A stretch of DNA of 64,000 bases from Bradyrhizobiaceae bacterium (GCA_020853885.1 JADYXZ010000006.1:1-64000); one strand, 5' to 3'; positions 17,079 to 25,593 are shown, counted from the stretch's first letter. Numbers and translations: made by a program. Notes: generated from the letters alone by a model not told the origin.

Positions 17079-18302
17079 TCAGGCCTGCGATCTCTCGGCG
17101 GCCGGCGCGCTGCCGCGCGCGGCGCGCCACACGAGCGGCACCAGCACAAAGGCGACGGCCGGGAAGATGAGCCAGTTGATCGTCTGCCAGCCGGAGGCAT
17201 GCAGCAGGCCGCCGGAAAAGAAGGAAGCCGCCGCGACGACGCCGAACACCATGAAGTCATTGGCGCCCTGCGCCTTGCCGCGTTCCGCGGGCGTGTGGCA
17301 GTCGGCCACCATGGCGGTCGCGCCGATGAAGCCGAAATTCCAGCCGACGCCGAGAAGGATCAGCGAGATCCAGAAATGCGTGAGGCCGAGGCCCGAGAGG
17401 GCGACGGCGCCCGCACCGGCGATCAGCAGCAAACCGGCAGCAGTCACGCGTTCCTTGCCGAACCAGGTAATCAGATAGCCGGTCGCGAAGCTCGGCGCGA
17501 ACATGGCAAGGACGTGCCATTGGATTCCGAGCGCGGCGTGATCGACGGAATGGCCGTGCCCAACCATGGCGACCGGCGCGGCCGTCATCACGAAGGTCAT
17601 CAGCCCGTAGGACACCACGCCGGCGGTCACCGACAGCATGAAGCGCGGCATGAGCAGAATCTGCGCCAATGTCCGGCCGCCGGCCGCCGACGAAGCGCTG
17701 GCCCCGTCCGTCCTTGGCGCGCGCAGCAACATGAGAACGGGCATAGCGATCAGCGCCAATGCCGCCTGGCTGAGGAAACTCCCGGCGTAAGGCGTGGAGG
17801 GGATCGCGTCGCGGGTCCAGATGACAAGTTGCGGACCGATGATCGCTGCGATCAGGCCGCCCACCATGACCCAGGAAATCGCCTTCCCCCGCATGGCCTC
17901 GGTGGCAGCGTCGGTGGCTGCGAACCGGTAGCTCTGAACATAGGCGGCATAGAAGCCGGCGATGAGCGTTCCGAGGCAGAAGATGGCAAAGGATGTCATG
18001 CCGATGCCGAACGCGGCGACGAGGCCAGCCGCGATTCCAAACATTGCGCCGAGCAGGTAGCCGTTACGCCGGCCGAAGCGGCGCATGATGAACGCGGCCG
18101 GAAGCGTTCCCAGCGCCAGGCCGAGGTTGAACACGCTGACCGGCAGGGTCGAGAGCGCCGGGTCCGACGACAGCGACTGGCCGACGAGTCCGCCGAGCGA
18201 AACAACGATCGGCGGGCTCGCTGCGCCAAGCGCCTGCGCCGCGGTGAGAACCACGATGTTTCTGCGGGCGACGGTGTCTTGCCCTGCCGGGAGATCGGTC
18301 AT
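17079..18302 (-). CDS. MFS transporter in the SqrR-like operon
   Basis: Major facilitator protein of 407 aa with about twelve hydrophobic segments. The signature loop between helices 2 and 3 reads MRRFGRRNGYLLGAM. ATG 18302 has a good Shine-Dalgarno (AGGAGA) and overlaps the ArsR-type gene by four nucleotides. It is a transporter of unknown substrate. The coupling to a persulfide-sensor-like repressor suggests export of a sulfur compound, but that is inference. Confidence 0.85.
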   Translation of the reverse strand: MTDLPAGQDTVARRNIVVLTAAQALGAASPPIVVSLGGLVGQSLSSDPALSTLPVSVFNLGLALGTLPAAFIMRRFGRRNGYLLGAMFGIAAGLVAAFGIGMTSFAIFCLGTLIAGFYAAYVQSYRFAATDAATEAMRGKAISWVMVGGLIAAIIGPQLVIWTRDAIPSTPYAGSFLSQAALALIAMPVLMLLRAPRTDGASASSAAGGRTLAQILLMPRFMLSVTAGVVSYGLMTFVMTAAPVAMVGHGHSVDHAALGIQWHVLAMFAPSFATGYLITWFGKERVTAAGLLLIAGAGAVALSGLGLTHFWISLILLGVGWNFGFIGATAMVADCHTPAERGKAQGANDFMVFGVVAAASFFSGGLLHASGWQTINWLIFPAVAFVLVPLVWRAARGSAPAAERSQA

Positions 18303-18643
18303 GCACGTCTCCTGGCCGGCCGCAGCTTTGGTCCGGCGCAATACGACGCATAGAGAACCTGCATGACCTCGAGTGCAGGCTGACTTGAGAAACGATACCA
18401 GATGGTCTGGCCGTCGCGGCGGCCGGAGATGATGCGATCCCGCCGCAGCAGCGCCAGATGCTGGGAGGCTGTGGAGTCGCGGACTCCAAGGAAGTCGGCA
18501 AGCTGACCCACCGACTTCTCGCCATCGATGAGCTGGCAGAGAATGAGAAGGCGATGCCGGTTGGACAACGCCTTCAGCACCGCGCTGGCATCGTCCACCG
18601 CCCCGCGCATGACTTTGGGATCGATCCTGGCTTTAATATTCAT
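18299..18643 (-). CDS. ArsR-family repressor, SqrR/BigR-like persulfide sensor
   Basis: Winged-helix repressor of 114 aa. Two cysteines, Cys36 (LLILCQLIDGE) and Cys102 (LYASYC), are 66 residues apart, the same spacing as the redox pair Cys41/Cys107 of Rhodobacter SqrR. SqrR and BigR form a polysulfide bridge between these residues and then leave DNA. The recognition helix is around DSTASQHLALLRRD. The metal-binding CxC of true ArsR is absent. The divergent neighbour is sulfide:quinone oxidoreductase, the gene SqrR controls. ATG 18643 lies beside an AT-rich palindrome. Confidence 0.88.
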   Translation of the reverse strand: MNIKARIDPKVMRGAVDDASAVLKALSNRHRLLILCQLIDGEKSVGQLADFLGVRDSTASQHLALLRRDRIISGRRDGQTIWYRFSSQPALEVMQVLYASYCAGPKLRPARRRA

Positions 18644-18650
18644 ACTTGCG

Positions 18651-18672
18651 TATATTCGATTTATTGAATATA
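18651..18672. promoter_or_regulatory. Candidate SqrR/BigR-type operator
   Basis: TATATTC (18651-18657) and GAATATA (18666-18672) form a perfect 7-bp inverted repeat with an 8-nt AT-rich spacer. It lies 8 nt upstream of the repressor start and 124 nt before the divergent sqr. It is strikingly AT-rich against its surroundings, as expected for an operator-promoter. One repressor dimer here could control both arms and itself. Confidence 0.6.
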
Positions 18673-18795
18673 TTGTCAAGAGAGAAAAGCGTGGTGAAAC
18701 GATGATCCACCGCAAACGAGGTTCCTGGGCGCAAACCTGCCGCTGTGCCGGGGAGCCAATCCGTCAACGATCGAGACAAATGGGAAGAGAAGCCG

Positions 18796-20091
18796 ATGAA
18801 ACGACGCGAGTTTCTGATTGGAGCCGCCGCGTGCGCGACGGCGGGCAGCGTGATGGCAGGAGGAGTATCGGCACAGGAATCAGCGGCGCGTGCCCGCATT
18901 GTCATCGCGGGAGCGGGCGCGGCCGGGCTTTCGCTCGCTGCGCGCCTGCGCCGGCAGATGCCGAACGCAACCATTATCCTCATCGACGCCAAGAAGGAGC
19001 ATCATTTCCAGCCCGGCTTCACGCTGGTTGCGACCGGTCTGTGGAGCCCGGCGGATGTCACGGAGCGGAACGCCGACTATGTGCCGCGCGGCGTGGAATG
19101 GATCGAGCAGGCCGTCGCCGAGTTCGATCCCGATGCCAAGGCCGTCGTTACGGCGGCAGGGCAACGGGTTGCCTACGATTTCCTGTTCGTCGCCACCGGC
19201 CTGATGCTCGACTACCGGGCGATCGCCGGCATGGACCTGTCCCTCATCGGCAAGGAGGGAATCGCTTCGATCTATGCCGGTCCCGCGCAGGCTGCGGCGT
19301 CGGCGGCGGCCATCGACCGCTTCATCGAGACCGGCGGCGTCGGCCTGTTCGGGCGTCCGGCGGGCGAGATGAAATGCGCCGGCGCGCCGCTCAAGGTCAC
19401 GTTCGTCACCGACGACAAGGCACGCCGCAAGGACCGGCGCGGCGCCGTCAAGCTGATCTATAACGCGCACAATCCCGCCGTGTTCGCCGTTCCTCCGGTC
19501 CATGACAAGGTGAAGACGCTGTTCGCCGAGCGCGACATCGCGGTGAACTACAGTCACGTGCTCAAGGCGATCGATCCCGGCGCAAAACGTGCAACCTACG
19601 CGACGCCGAAGGGCGACGTGACGCTCGACTACGACTTCATCCATGTCGTGCCGCCGATGCGCGCGCCCGATGCGGTGCGCAACAGCCCGCTGCCGTGGCG
19701 CCAGGGTCCGCTCGCGGCCGATGGATGGGTGGAGGCCGACAAGGCCACGCTGCGCCATCCGCGCTATCCGGAGGTCTTCGCCGTCGGCGACATCGCCGGC
19801 GTGCCGCGCGGCAAGACGGCGGCAAGCGTCAAGTGGCAGGTGCCGGTGGTGGCGGACAATCTCGTCGACGAGACGGCGGGGCGCACGCCGCAGAAGACCT
19901 ACAACGGCTACACCTCCTGCCCGATGGTGACGGCCGTCGGCAAGGCGATGCTGATCGAGTTCGACTACGACGGAAAGCTCATTCCTTCCTTCCCGTTCAT
20001 TCCGCCGCTGGAAGAACTCTGGGTGTCCTGGCTGATCGAGGAGAAGGGCCTGAAGGGCGCCTACCGCGCCATGCTGCGCGGCCGCGCATAA
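18796..20091 (+). CDS. sqr: Tat-exported sulfide:quinone oxidoreductase (type II / SQOR-like)
   Basis: FAD enzyme of 431 aa that oxidises sulfide to persulfide and passes electrons to quinone. The N-terminus is a twin-arginine signal (MKRREFLIGAAACATAG, cleavage near VSAQ). The dinucleotide fold follows (IVIAGAGAAGLSLAARLR). The two active-site cysteines are Cys194 in MKCAGAP and Cys375 in GYTSCPMV, both matching the mitochondrial SQOR type. QPGFTLVATGLW and FAVGDIAG are also family motifs. Export by Tat implies a periplasmic site of sulfide oxidation. It starts the right arm of the divergent locus. Confidence 0.92.
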   Translation: MKRREFLIGAAACATAGSVMAGGVSAQESAARARIVIAGAGAAGLSLAARLRRQMPNATIILIDAKKEHHFQPGFTLVATGLWSPADVTERNADYVPRGVEWIEQAVAEFDPDAKAVVTAAGQRVAYDFLFVATGLMLDYRAIAGMDLSLIGKEGIASIYAGPAQAAASAAAIDRFIETGGVGLFGRPAGEMKCAGAPLKVTFVTDDKARRKDRRGAVKLIYNAHNPAVFAVPPVHDKVKTLFAERDIAVNYSHVLKAIDPGAKRATYATPKGDVTLDYDFIHVVPPMRAPDAVRNSPLPWRQGPLAADGWVEADKATLRHPRYPEVFAVGDIAGVPRGKTAASVKWQVPVVADNLVDETAGRTPQKTYNGYTSCPMVTAVGKAMLIEFDYDGKLIPSFPFIPPLEELWVSWLIEEKGLKGAYRAMLRGRA

Positions 20092-20108
20092 CAAGGAAGG
20101 AGACGACC

Positions 20109-20477
20109 ATGAGCGATTTCAATCCGGTGACGCTGTTCTTTATTCTCTACGAAAGCATGGGGGTGTGGCTCTGGCTGTTGCTCGGCCTCGCCCTCGTGCT
20201 GCTCGTCGGCATCGTTACGAGCGTGCTGCGGCTGCGCCGCGCCGGCCGGCCGGTGAAGCGCCCGGTCATTGCGGCGCTCGTCGTCGGGCTGATCGCGACC
20301 GTGGCGGCGACCTTCGCCGTGCCTGCCTGGACGCTCGCCGGCCCCGGCGCGCTTAGCGCAGCGATCGATTATGCCTTCGCGTTCCTGTTCGCACTGGTGC
20401 CGGGCGCGGCCGTCGCCGCTCTGGTCTTCATGATGGCCGCGCGCCGCTGCGTCAGTCGGGGAGCGGCAACAGTTTAG
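20109..20477 (+). CDS. Small membrane protein linked to sqr
   Basis: Protein of 122 aa with three or four hydrophobic segments (LWLLLGLALVLLVGIVTSVL, AALVVGLIATVAATFAVPAW, YAFAFLFALVPGAAVAALVF). ATG 20109 has AAGGAGACGACC upstream. It starts 17 nt after sqr. It may belong to the DUF5368-like group seen near SQR genes, but I am not certain of that name. A membrane partner for the exported SQR is plausible and unproven. Confidence 0.7.
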   Translation: MSDFNPVTLFFILYESMGVWLWLLLGLALVLLVGIVTSVLRLRRAGRPVKRPVIAALVVGLIATVAATFAVPAWTLAGPGALSAAIDYAFAFLFALVPGAAVAALVFMMAARRCVSRGAATV

Positions 20478-20531
20478 TGCCGCGACCGCATGCAAGCCGT
20501 GCCCGGTTGGTGCGGAACGGGGAGGTTGAGC

Positions 20532-21782
20532 ATGAATGACCCTGTGCAACGTCGCGCGGCCGCCAAGCCAGCGCCGCCGCCCGGCAGAGAGGATTCGAAT
20601 ACAGGCTTCGCGGCCATTTGGCGCAAGCCTGCAACGAGGTATGCGCTGGCGGTGGCGGCCGTCGTTGCAGCCATAGTTGTTGCAGCCGTCGCCTATGCCA
20701 ACCGCCCCATCGGCGTTCAGGTCGCAATGATCGAGCGGAACGTTCCGATCCGGGTGTTTGGCCTTGGGACCGTGGAAGCGCGCGTGTTGTCGAAGATCGG
20801 TTTCGAGGTCGGAGCCACGCTTGCCGAACTCCATGCCGACCATGGCGACCGCGTGAGCGAGGGCCAAGTGTTGGCCCGGCTCAACACCGGCGAGCAAAAC
20901 GCCAAGGTCGCCAAAGCGCAAGCTGCGCTGCTGATCGCCGAGGTCAATATTACGAAGAGCGCGGCCACTTTGGAGAAGGCGCGGGCGGTGCTCGCCCAGA
21001 AGCAGGAAGCCAATCGGCGCAAGCAGGCTCTGGCTGGCCGTGACGTGGTCTCCCAGCAGGCAGCGGAAGAGGCTATCCGCGACGAGGCCGTGGCCAAGGC
21101 CGACGTTGCGGTGGCAGAGAGCGAGGTGGAGAGCGCCAAGGCACAACTGACCGACGCCCGCGCTCAGCTTCAGTATGAGGAGACGATGCTGCGGCACCGG
21201 ACGCTCGTCGCTCCCTTCGACGCCGTGATCATCGAGCGCCACAAAGAGCCGGGCACCGTCATCAGGGCCGGCGATCCAATCTTCACCCTCGTCGCGGTCG
21301 GCAGTTATTGGGGCCTCGCCCATGTCGACGAGGCGCGCGCAGGCTTTATCGAGGAAGGGCAGCCTGTCGAGGCGCGCCTGCGCTCCCGGCCGCTCGAATC
21401 CTTCACAGGCCGCGTGATCCGCATCGGGCTCGAAAGCGACCGGGTCACCGAGGAGCGGCGCGTCTATCTCAGGGGCGAGAACCCGCCGAACCGCATCTAT
21501 CTCGGGGAGCAGGTGGAATTCTGGATCACCGTCGCCAAGCTCGACAATGCCCTGCTTGTGCATTCAGCCGCGGTGCATGGCTACGACGGACGGCAGGGTA
21601 CGGTGTGGACAGTCGAGGAAGGACGTCTGCAGCGCCGCCTCGTCCAGTTCCGCCATCGCACTGAAGATGCGCGCCTTGAGATCGTCGGGGGCCTTCCCGC
21701 AAGCGCCCGCGTCGTGATCCGTCTGGAGAGCGGACTGCGTGAAGGCCGTGCGGCGCGCGTGATCGAGGCGGGACCCAAATGA
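20532..21782 (+). CDS. HlyD/DevB-type periplasmic adaptor of ABC exporter
   Basis: Adaptor of 416 aa. ATG 20532 is preceded by GGAGGTTGAGC. One membrane anchor (about residues 37-55, ALAVAAVVAAIVVAAVAYA) follows a short cytoplasmic tail. The lipoyl half GATLAELHADHGDRVSEG leads into a long coiled coil (about 120-220, rich in Ala, Glu and Lys) and the second lipoyl half APFDAVIIERHKEPG. It overlaps the permease gene by four nucleotides. The order adaptor-permease-ATPase is that of DevBCA exporters. Confidence 0.85.
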   Translation: MNDPVQRRAAAKPAPPPGREDSNTGFAAIWRKPATRYALAVAAVVAAIVVAAVAYANRPIGVQVAMIERNVPIRVFGLGTVEARVLSKIGFEVGATLAELHADHGDRVSEGQVLARLNTGEQNAKVAKAQAALLIAEVNITKSAATLEKARAVLAQKQEANRRKQALAGRDVVSQQAAEEAIRDEAVAKADVAVAESEVESAKAQLTDARAQLQYEETMLRHRTLVAPFDAVIIERHKEPGTVIRAGDPIFTLVAVGSYWGLAHVDEARAGFIEEGQPVEARLRSRPLESFTGRVIRIGLESDRVTEERRVYLRGENPPNRIYLGEQVEFWITVAKLDNALLVHSAAVHGYDGRQGTVWTVEEGRLQRRLVQFRHRTEDARLEIVGGLPASARVVIRLESGLREGRAARVIEAGPK

Positions 21783-22912
21783 ATCTCGCCTATCGTGACA
21801 TCCGGCACAATCTCGGCCGCTTCCTGCTGACGTGCATGGGGCTCGGATTGCTGCTCAGCGTCGTGCTGGCCATGATCGGCATCTATCGCGGTCTTGTCGT
21901 TGATGCCCTGACAATTGCGCGGGCGCCGGCCGTCGACCTGTGGGTGGTGGAGGCCAATACACGTGGTCCCTTTGCCGAGGCCTCCCGGATTCCCGGAGAT
22001 ATCCGCGAGGCGGTTGCACGCATCGCCGACGTGACGGCGGCCGGCAGCATCACCTATCAGACCGTCGAGACCGAGTATCAGGGTGGCAAACTAAGGCTCT
22101 ATGTCATCGGCTACGAATTGACGCGCCCAGGCGGTCCGCCCGAGATCGTCGAGGGTCGCGACATCGCGCGCAGCCATTACGAGATGGTCGCCGACCGCTC
22201 AACCGGATTGACCTTGGGCGAGCGGGTCCAGCTCGGCCGTAACACCTTCACCGTAGTGGGATTGACCCGGCACCAGGTCAATTCCGGCGGCGATCCTGCC
22301 ATCTACATCACCTTGCCCGATGCACAGAAGCTGCAGTTCGATCTCGCTCCGCCGGCGGCGCGGGTGCAACTCGCCCGCGGCTCCGGTGGCGCCAGCCTTG
22401 ACACCGTCAACGCCGTCGTCGCCCGGCTGCATCCCAATGCCTCTCCCGACGCCACCGCCGAAACGATACAGCGCTGGAAGCATCTGGCGGCGATCACGCA
22501 GGAGGCTCAGGAAGTCATCCTCTCGCGCTCGCTCGTTGACCGCGCGCGGCGACAGATCGGCCTTTTTACGTCTCTTCTGCTCGCCGTCTCCGCCGTCATC
22601 ATCGCGCTCATCATCTTTACGATGACCATGGAGAAGCTGAAGCAGATCGCCACCCTGAAGCTGATCGGGGCTTCCGACCGCACCATCGTCGGCATGATCG
22701 TGCAGCAGGCGCTGGCCCTCGGGCTCATCGGCTTCGCCATCGGTGCCGCGATCATCGTCAATATCAAGGACTACTTCCCGCGGCGCGTGATCCTGGAGCC
22801 GGACAATGTGGCTGTCCTCGGCCTTATCGTGATCGCAGTGTGCCTCCTCGCCAGCGGCCTCGGCGTGCGTGCGGCGCTCAGGGTCGATCCGGCAACGGCG
22901 CTCGGAGGCTGA
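21779..22912 (+). CDS. DevC/MacB-type ABC exporter permease
   Basis: FtsX-like permease of 377 aa. One membrane helix lies near the N-terminus (LLTCMGLGLLLSVVLAMIGIY), followed by a large periplasmic domain (about residues 45-255). Three C-terminal helices follow (SLLLAVSAVIIALIIFTMTM onward), with the sequence KLKQIATLKLIGASDRTIVGMI between them, the usual ATPase contact. Such exporters extrude substrates from the periplasmic face by a pumping movement. The ATPase gene begins two nucleotides after its stop. Confidence 0.87.
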   Translation: MNLAYRDIRHNLGRFLLTCMGLGLLLSVVLAMIGIYRGLVVDALTIARAPAVDLWVVEANTRGPFAEASRIPGDIREAVARIADVTAAGSITYQTVETEYQGGKLRLYVIGYELTRPGGPPEIVEGRDIARSHYEMVADRSTGLTLGERVQLGRNTFTVVGLTRHQVNSGGDPAIYITLPDAQKLQFDLAPPAARVQLARGSGGASLDTVNAVVARLHPNASPDATAETIQRWKHLAAITQEAQEVILSRSLVDRARRQIGLFTSLLLAVSAVIIALIIFTMTMEKLKQIATLKLIGASDRTIVGMIVQQALALGLIGFAIGAAIIVNIKDYFPRRVILEPDNVAVLGLIVIAVCLLASGLGVRAALRVDPATALGG

Positions 22913-22913
22913 C

Positions 22914-23612
22914 GTGACGGGATCGGACTCGGCCATCCCGCTCGTGCGACTCAACGGTATCTCCAAGCATTTCGGTGAGGGCGAGACGCGCGTGGATGCG
23001 CTGCGGGAGGTCTCGCTCGAGGTTTTTCCCCGTCAGGTCGTCGCGCTGCTTGGGCCATCCGGCTCGGGTAAGACTACACTTCTCAATGTCATCGGCTGCA
23101 TTCTCGATCCGTCGGCGGGCTCCATGGAGCTCGATGGCGAGCTCGTTCTGCATGATGCCCGTTGGCAGCGCGGCGATCTGAGACGGCTGCGGCTCGACAA
23201 GATCGGCTTCATCTTCCAGTACCACAACCTGCTGCCCTTCCTCGATGCGACGGACAATGTGGCGGTTGTCCTGCAGCTTGCGGGCGTCGACATTGCCGCC
23301 GCACGCAAGCGGGCAGTCGAGCTTCTCGACTATCTGGAGGTCGGCCACCGCAAGAGCGCCATGCCGTCAAAGCTCTCCGGCGGCGAGGCGCAACGCGTTG
23401 CCATCGCCCGCGCGCTGGCCAACAGTCCGCGCATCATTCTGGCCGACGAGCCGACCGCCGCGCTCGACTCCAGGCGCGCCGGCATCGTCATGGACCTGTT
23501 GCGGAAGCTTGCCGTCGAGCGTGATGCCGCCATCATTGCCGTCACGCACGACGAGAAGATCTTCGACCGCTTCGATCGCATATTCCGGTTACGCGACGGG
23601 CGGCTGGAATAG
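22914..23612 (+). CDS. DevA/MacB/LolD-type ABC exporter ATPase
   Basis: ATPase of 232 aa. GTG 22914 lies just after the permease stop and gives the standard length. Walker A is [14 protein letters not shown], the Q-loop region GFIFQYHNLLPFL, the signature LSGGEAQRVAIARAL, Walker B IILADEPTAALD, and the switch AVTHDEK. It completes the exporter with the preceding adaptor and permease, and it ends the operon that begins with sqr. A GC-rich inverted repeat lies 34 nt downstream. Confidence 0.9.
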   Translation: MTGSDSAIPLVRLNGISKHFGEGETRVDALREVSLEVFPRQVVALLGPSGSGKTTLLNVIGCILDPSAGSMELDGELVLHDARWQRGDLRRLRLDKIGFIFQYHNLLPFLDATDNVAVVLQLAGVDIAAARKRAVELLDYLEVGHRKSAMPSKLSGGEAQRVAIARALANSPRIILADEPTAALDSRRAGIVMDLLRKLAVERDAAIIAVTHDEKIFDRFDRIFRLRDGRLE

Positions 23613-23646
23613 GCGGCGCGATAATCTCCGCGGCGGCCTTCGCTGT

Positions 23647-23683
23647 GCCCGCGCCGGGAACAGGGAAGGGACCTGGCGCGGGC
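23647..23683. terminator. GC-rich hairpin between convergent exporter ATPase and moeA
   Basis: GCCCGCGCC (23647-23655) pairs perfectly with GGCGCGGGC (23675-23683) across a 19-nt loop. It lies between two convergent genes and touches the moeA stop. It could end transcription from both sides, though there is no T-tract. Role inferred. Confidence 0.4.
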
Positions 23684-24957
23684 TAGAGACGACCCGCCGC
23701 GAGATCGAAGCGGATCACGTCCACGTTCTCACCCGCCTCGGCAGGCGGCGCGAACGATGCCCGCCGCAGCAGTCCGCCCGCCTCGGACAGCGTCATCAGC
23801 ATGGAGCTGTCCTGCGTCGTGAAAGGATGCGCAACCAGCGAACCGTCCGCGGCGCGCTCGAGGCGCGTGCGGATATAGTCCTCGCGACTGTCGTTCGCTT
23901 TCATCGGTACGCCGAGCCGCGCCGGCTCGAAATGCGGCCCCGCGTCCGCAAGGCCGAGCATCCGGTTCATGGCGGGCCGCAGGAAAAGAATGGCGCAGAC
24001 GAGCGCCGAAACCGGATTGCCCGGCATGGCGAGGACCGGCAGTTCGCCGATCCGCCCGAACATCAGCGGCTTGCCCGGCCGCATGGCGATGCGCCAGAAA
24101 TCCACCACAAGGCCGCGCGTGCGCATGGCCGCCTGCACGAGATCGTGCTCGCCGACCGAAGCGCCGCCGGTCGTCACCAGGAGGTCGGCGCCGCGTGCGA
24201 GATCGGCGGCTTGCGCGATCGCGTTCGTCTCGTCGCGCGCAATGCCGAGATCGAGAGGTTCGCCGCCCCATGAAGCTACGGCAGCCGCGAGCGCTATGCT
24301 GTTCGATGCCGGGATCTGATCGGGGCCGGGCTCGACGCCCGGCTCCACGAGCTCATCGCCCGTCGACAGGATCGCGATGCGCGGCCTTCGCCGTACCGGA
24401 ATCTGCGCGTGGCCGCAGGAGGCGATGAGGCCGACGTCGCGCGCGCTCAGCGCGCGCCCCGCCGGCACGCAGACCTGACCGGCCTTGAAATCAAGCCCGG
24501 CGGCGCGGATGTGCCGCCCGGGAGAAGGGACCTTGCGGATCTCGACGATGCCGTCTTCCTCGCTCGCTTCTTCCTGCACGGCAATCAGATCGGCGCCGTC
24601 GGGAACCGCGGCGCCCGTGAAGATCTGCACGCAGGCGCCGGGCTCGACCTGCCCGGCGAAGCGCGCACCTGCACGTGAGACGCCGGCCTTGCGGAGCCGC
24701 ACCGGAAGCTTCTCCGCGTCCGCCGAGCGCAACGCATAGCCGTCCATCGCCGAAACGGCAGACGGCGGATGGCTGAGGCGGGCGGCCACGTCCTCGCCCG
24801 TGACGCGGCCATGAGCGGCGGACACCGGAATTCGTTCGCAGTCGAGCAGCAGCATCGCCGCGAGAATGCGCGCGCGGGCTTCCTCGACCGGAAGCAGTTT
24901 CTGGCCGGCCGCGGCAGCCTTAGCCTGCGGCTCGCTCGCAACGGCGCGTGTACTCAT
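23683..24957 (-). CDS. moeA: Molybdopterin molybdenumtransferase MoeA
   Basis: Enzyme of 424 aa that inserts molybdenum into adenylated molybdopterin. Family landmarks are all present: PPSAVSAMDGYALR, GACVQIFTGAAVPDGADLIAVQEE, IAILSTGDELVEPG, LLVTTGGASVGEHDLV and the Pro-Gly loop RPGKPLMFGRIGELPVLAMPGNPVSAL (positions about 290-315). The start ATG 24957 fits the family. It lies 49 nt after mop in a modE-mop-moeA operon. It could be a second MoeA paralogue, which is common in this group. Confidence 0.94.
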   Translation of the reverse strand: MSTRAVASEPQAKAAAAGQKLLPVEEARARILAAMLLLDCERIPVSAAHGRVTGEDVAARLSHPPSAVSAMDGYALRSADAEKLPVRLRKAGVSRAGARFAGQVEPGACVQIFTGAAVPDGADLIAVQEEASEEDGIVEIRKVPSPGRHIRAAGLDFKAGQVCVPAGRALSARDVGLIASCGHAQIPVRRRPRIAILSTGDELVEPGVEPGPDQIPASNSIALAAAVASWGGEPLDLGIARDETNAIAQAADLARGADLLVTTGGASVGEHDLVQAAMRTRGLVVDFWRIAMRPGKPLMFGRIGELPVLAMPGNPVSALVCAILFLRPAMNRMLGLADAGPHFEPARLGVPMKANDSREDYIRTRLERAADGSLVAHPFTTQDSSMLMTLSEAGGLLRRASFAPPAEAGENVDVIRFDLAAGRL

Positions 24958-25006
24958 TTCAGCAACTCACGAATTTCGGTAACTCCTGGAGAAACGTGCG
25001 CAACGA

Positions 25007-25213
25007 TCAGTCGACCGCAATCATGACATTCGAGGCCTTGATGATGGCGTAGGCCGTCTGTCCCTTGGCGAGCTTCAGGTCGTCGACCGCCTGGTTCGTG
25101 ATCGAGGAAGTCACGATCGAGCCGCCGATGTCAATCTTCACATGCGCGGTCGTTTGTCCTTTCGTGACGTCGACGATCGTGCCCTTCAGGATGTTTCGCG
25201 CACTGATCTTCAT
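25007..25213 (-). CDS. mop: Molbindin (TOBE/Mop domain molybdate-binding protein)
   Basis: Single TOBE domain of 68 aa: SARNILKGTIVDVTKGQTTA at the start, then VKIDIGGSIVTSSITNQAVD and AYAIIKASNVMIAVD. Mop proteins form hexamers that store or buffer molybdate in the cytoplasm. ATG 25213 follows a strong GGAGGAGA. It is 17 nt after the modE-like gene, which lacks its own TOBE domains, so the pair may act as a split ModE. Confidence 0.93.
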   Translation of the reverse strand: MKISARNILKGTIVDVTKGQTTAHVKIDIGGSIVTSSITNQAVDDLKLAKGQTAYAIIKASNVMIAVD

Positions 25214-25230
25214 GGCCGTCTCCTCCGGGT

Positions 25231-25593
25231 TCAGGCGGGACTCTTTCTGCGCTTGCGGGCGAGCTTCTCCATCGCCTGGAAATCGGCGCGCGCGGAGGAG
25301 TCGGCGTTCGCCTCGATCGAGCGGTAGAGCTCCACGACCCGCTCGCCGACCGGCGTCAGCACCGCCCCGCCGCCATGCCGCCCGCCCGTTGCCGCCGCCA
25401 CCGCGGGCTCTTGCAGGGAATCGTTGATCTCCTCGACCAGCAGCCACGCCCGGCGGTAGGACATGCCCATCCGCCGCGCGGCGGCCGAGATCGACCCCGT
25501 GGAGCGGATCGCTTCGAGGAGCGCGATCTTCCCTGGCCCGATCCGTTCGCCGCTGGTGAGATCGAGACGGATGCTGAGGCGCGGCTGCTGCAT
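25231..25593 (-). CDS. modE: ModE-type winged-helix regulator without TOBE domains
   Basis: DNA-binding protein of 120 aa matching only the N-terminal half of E. coli ModE. The helix-turn-helix region is ALLEAIRSTGSISAAARRMG followed by MSYRRAWLLVEEINDSL, and LTPVGERVVELYRSIE is the typical dimer helix. Full ModE adds two TOBE domains that sense molybdate; they are missing here, but a separate Mop follows. A ModE-like operator is present 2.2 kb away at 27795. It leads the modE-mop-moeA operon. Confidence 0.9.
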   Translation of the reverse strand: MQQPRLSIRLDLTSGERIGPGKIALLEAIRSTGSISAAARRMGMSYRRAWLLVEEINDSLQEPAVAAATGGRHGGGAVLTPVGERVVELYRSIEANADSSARADFQAMEKLARKRRKSPA

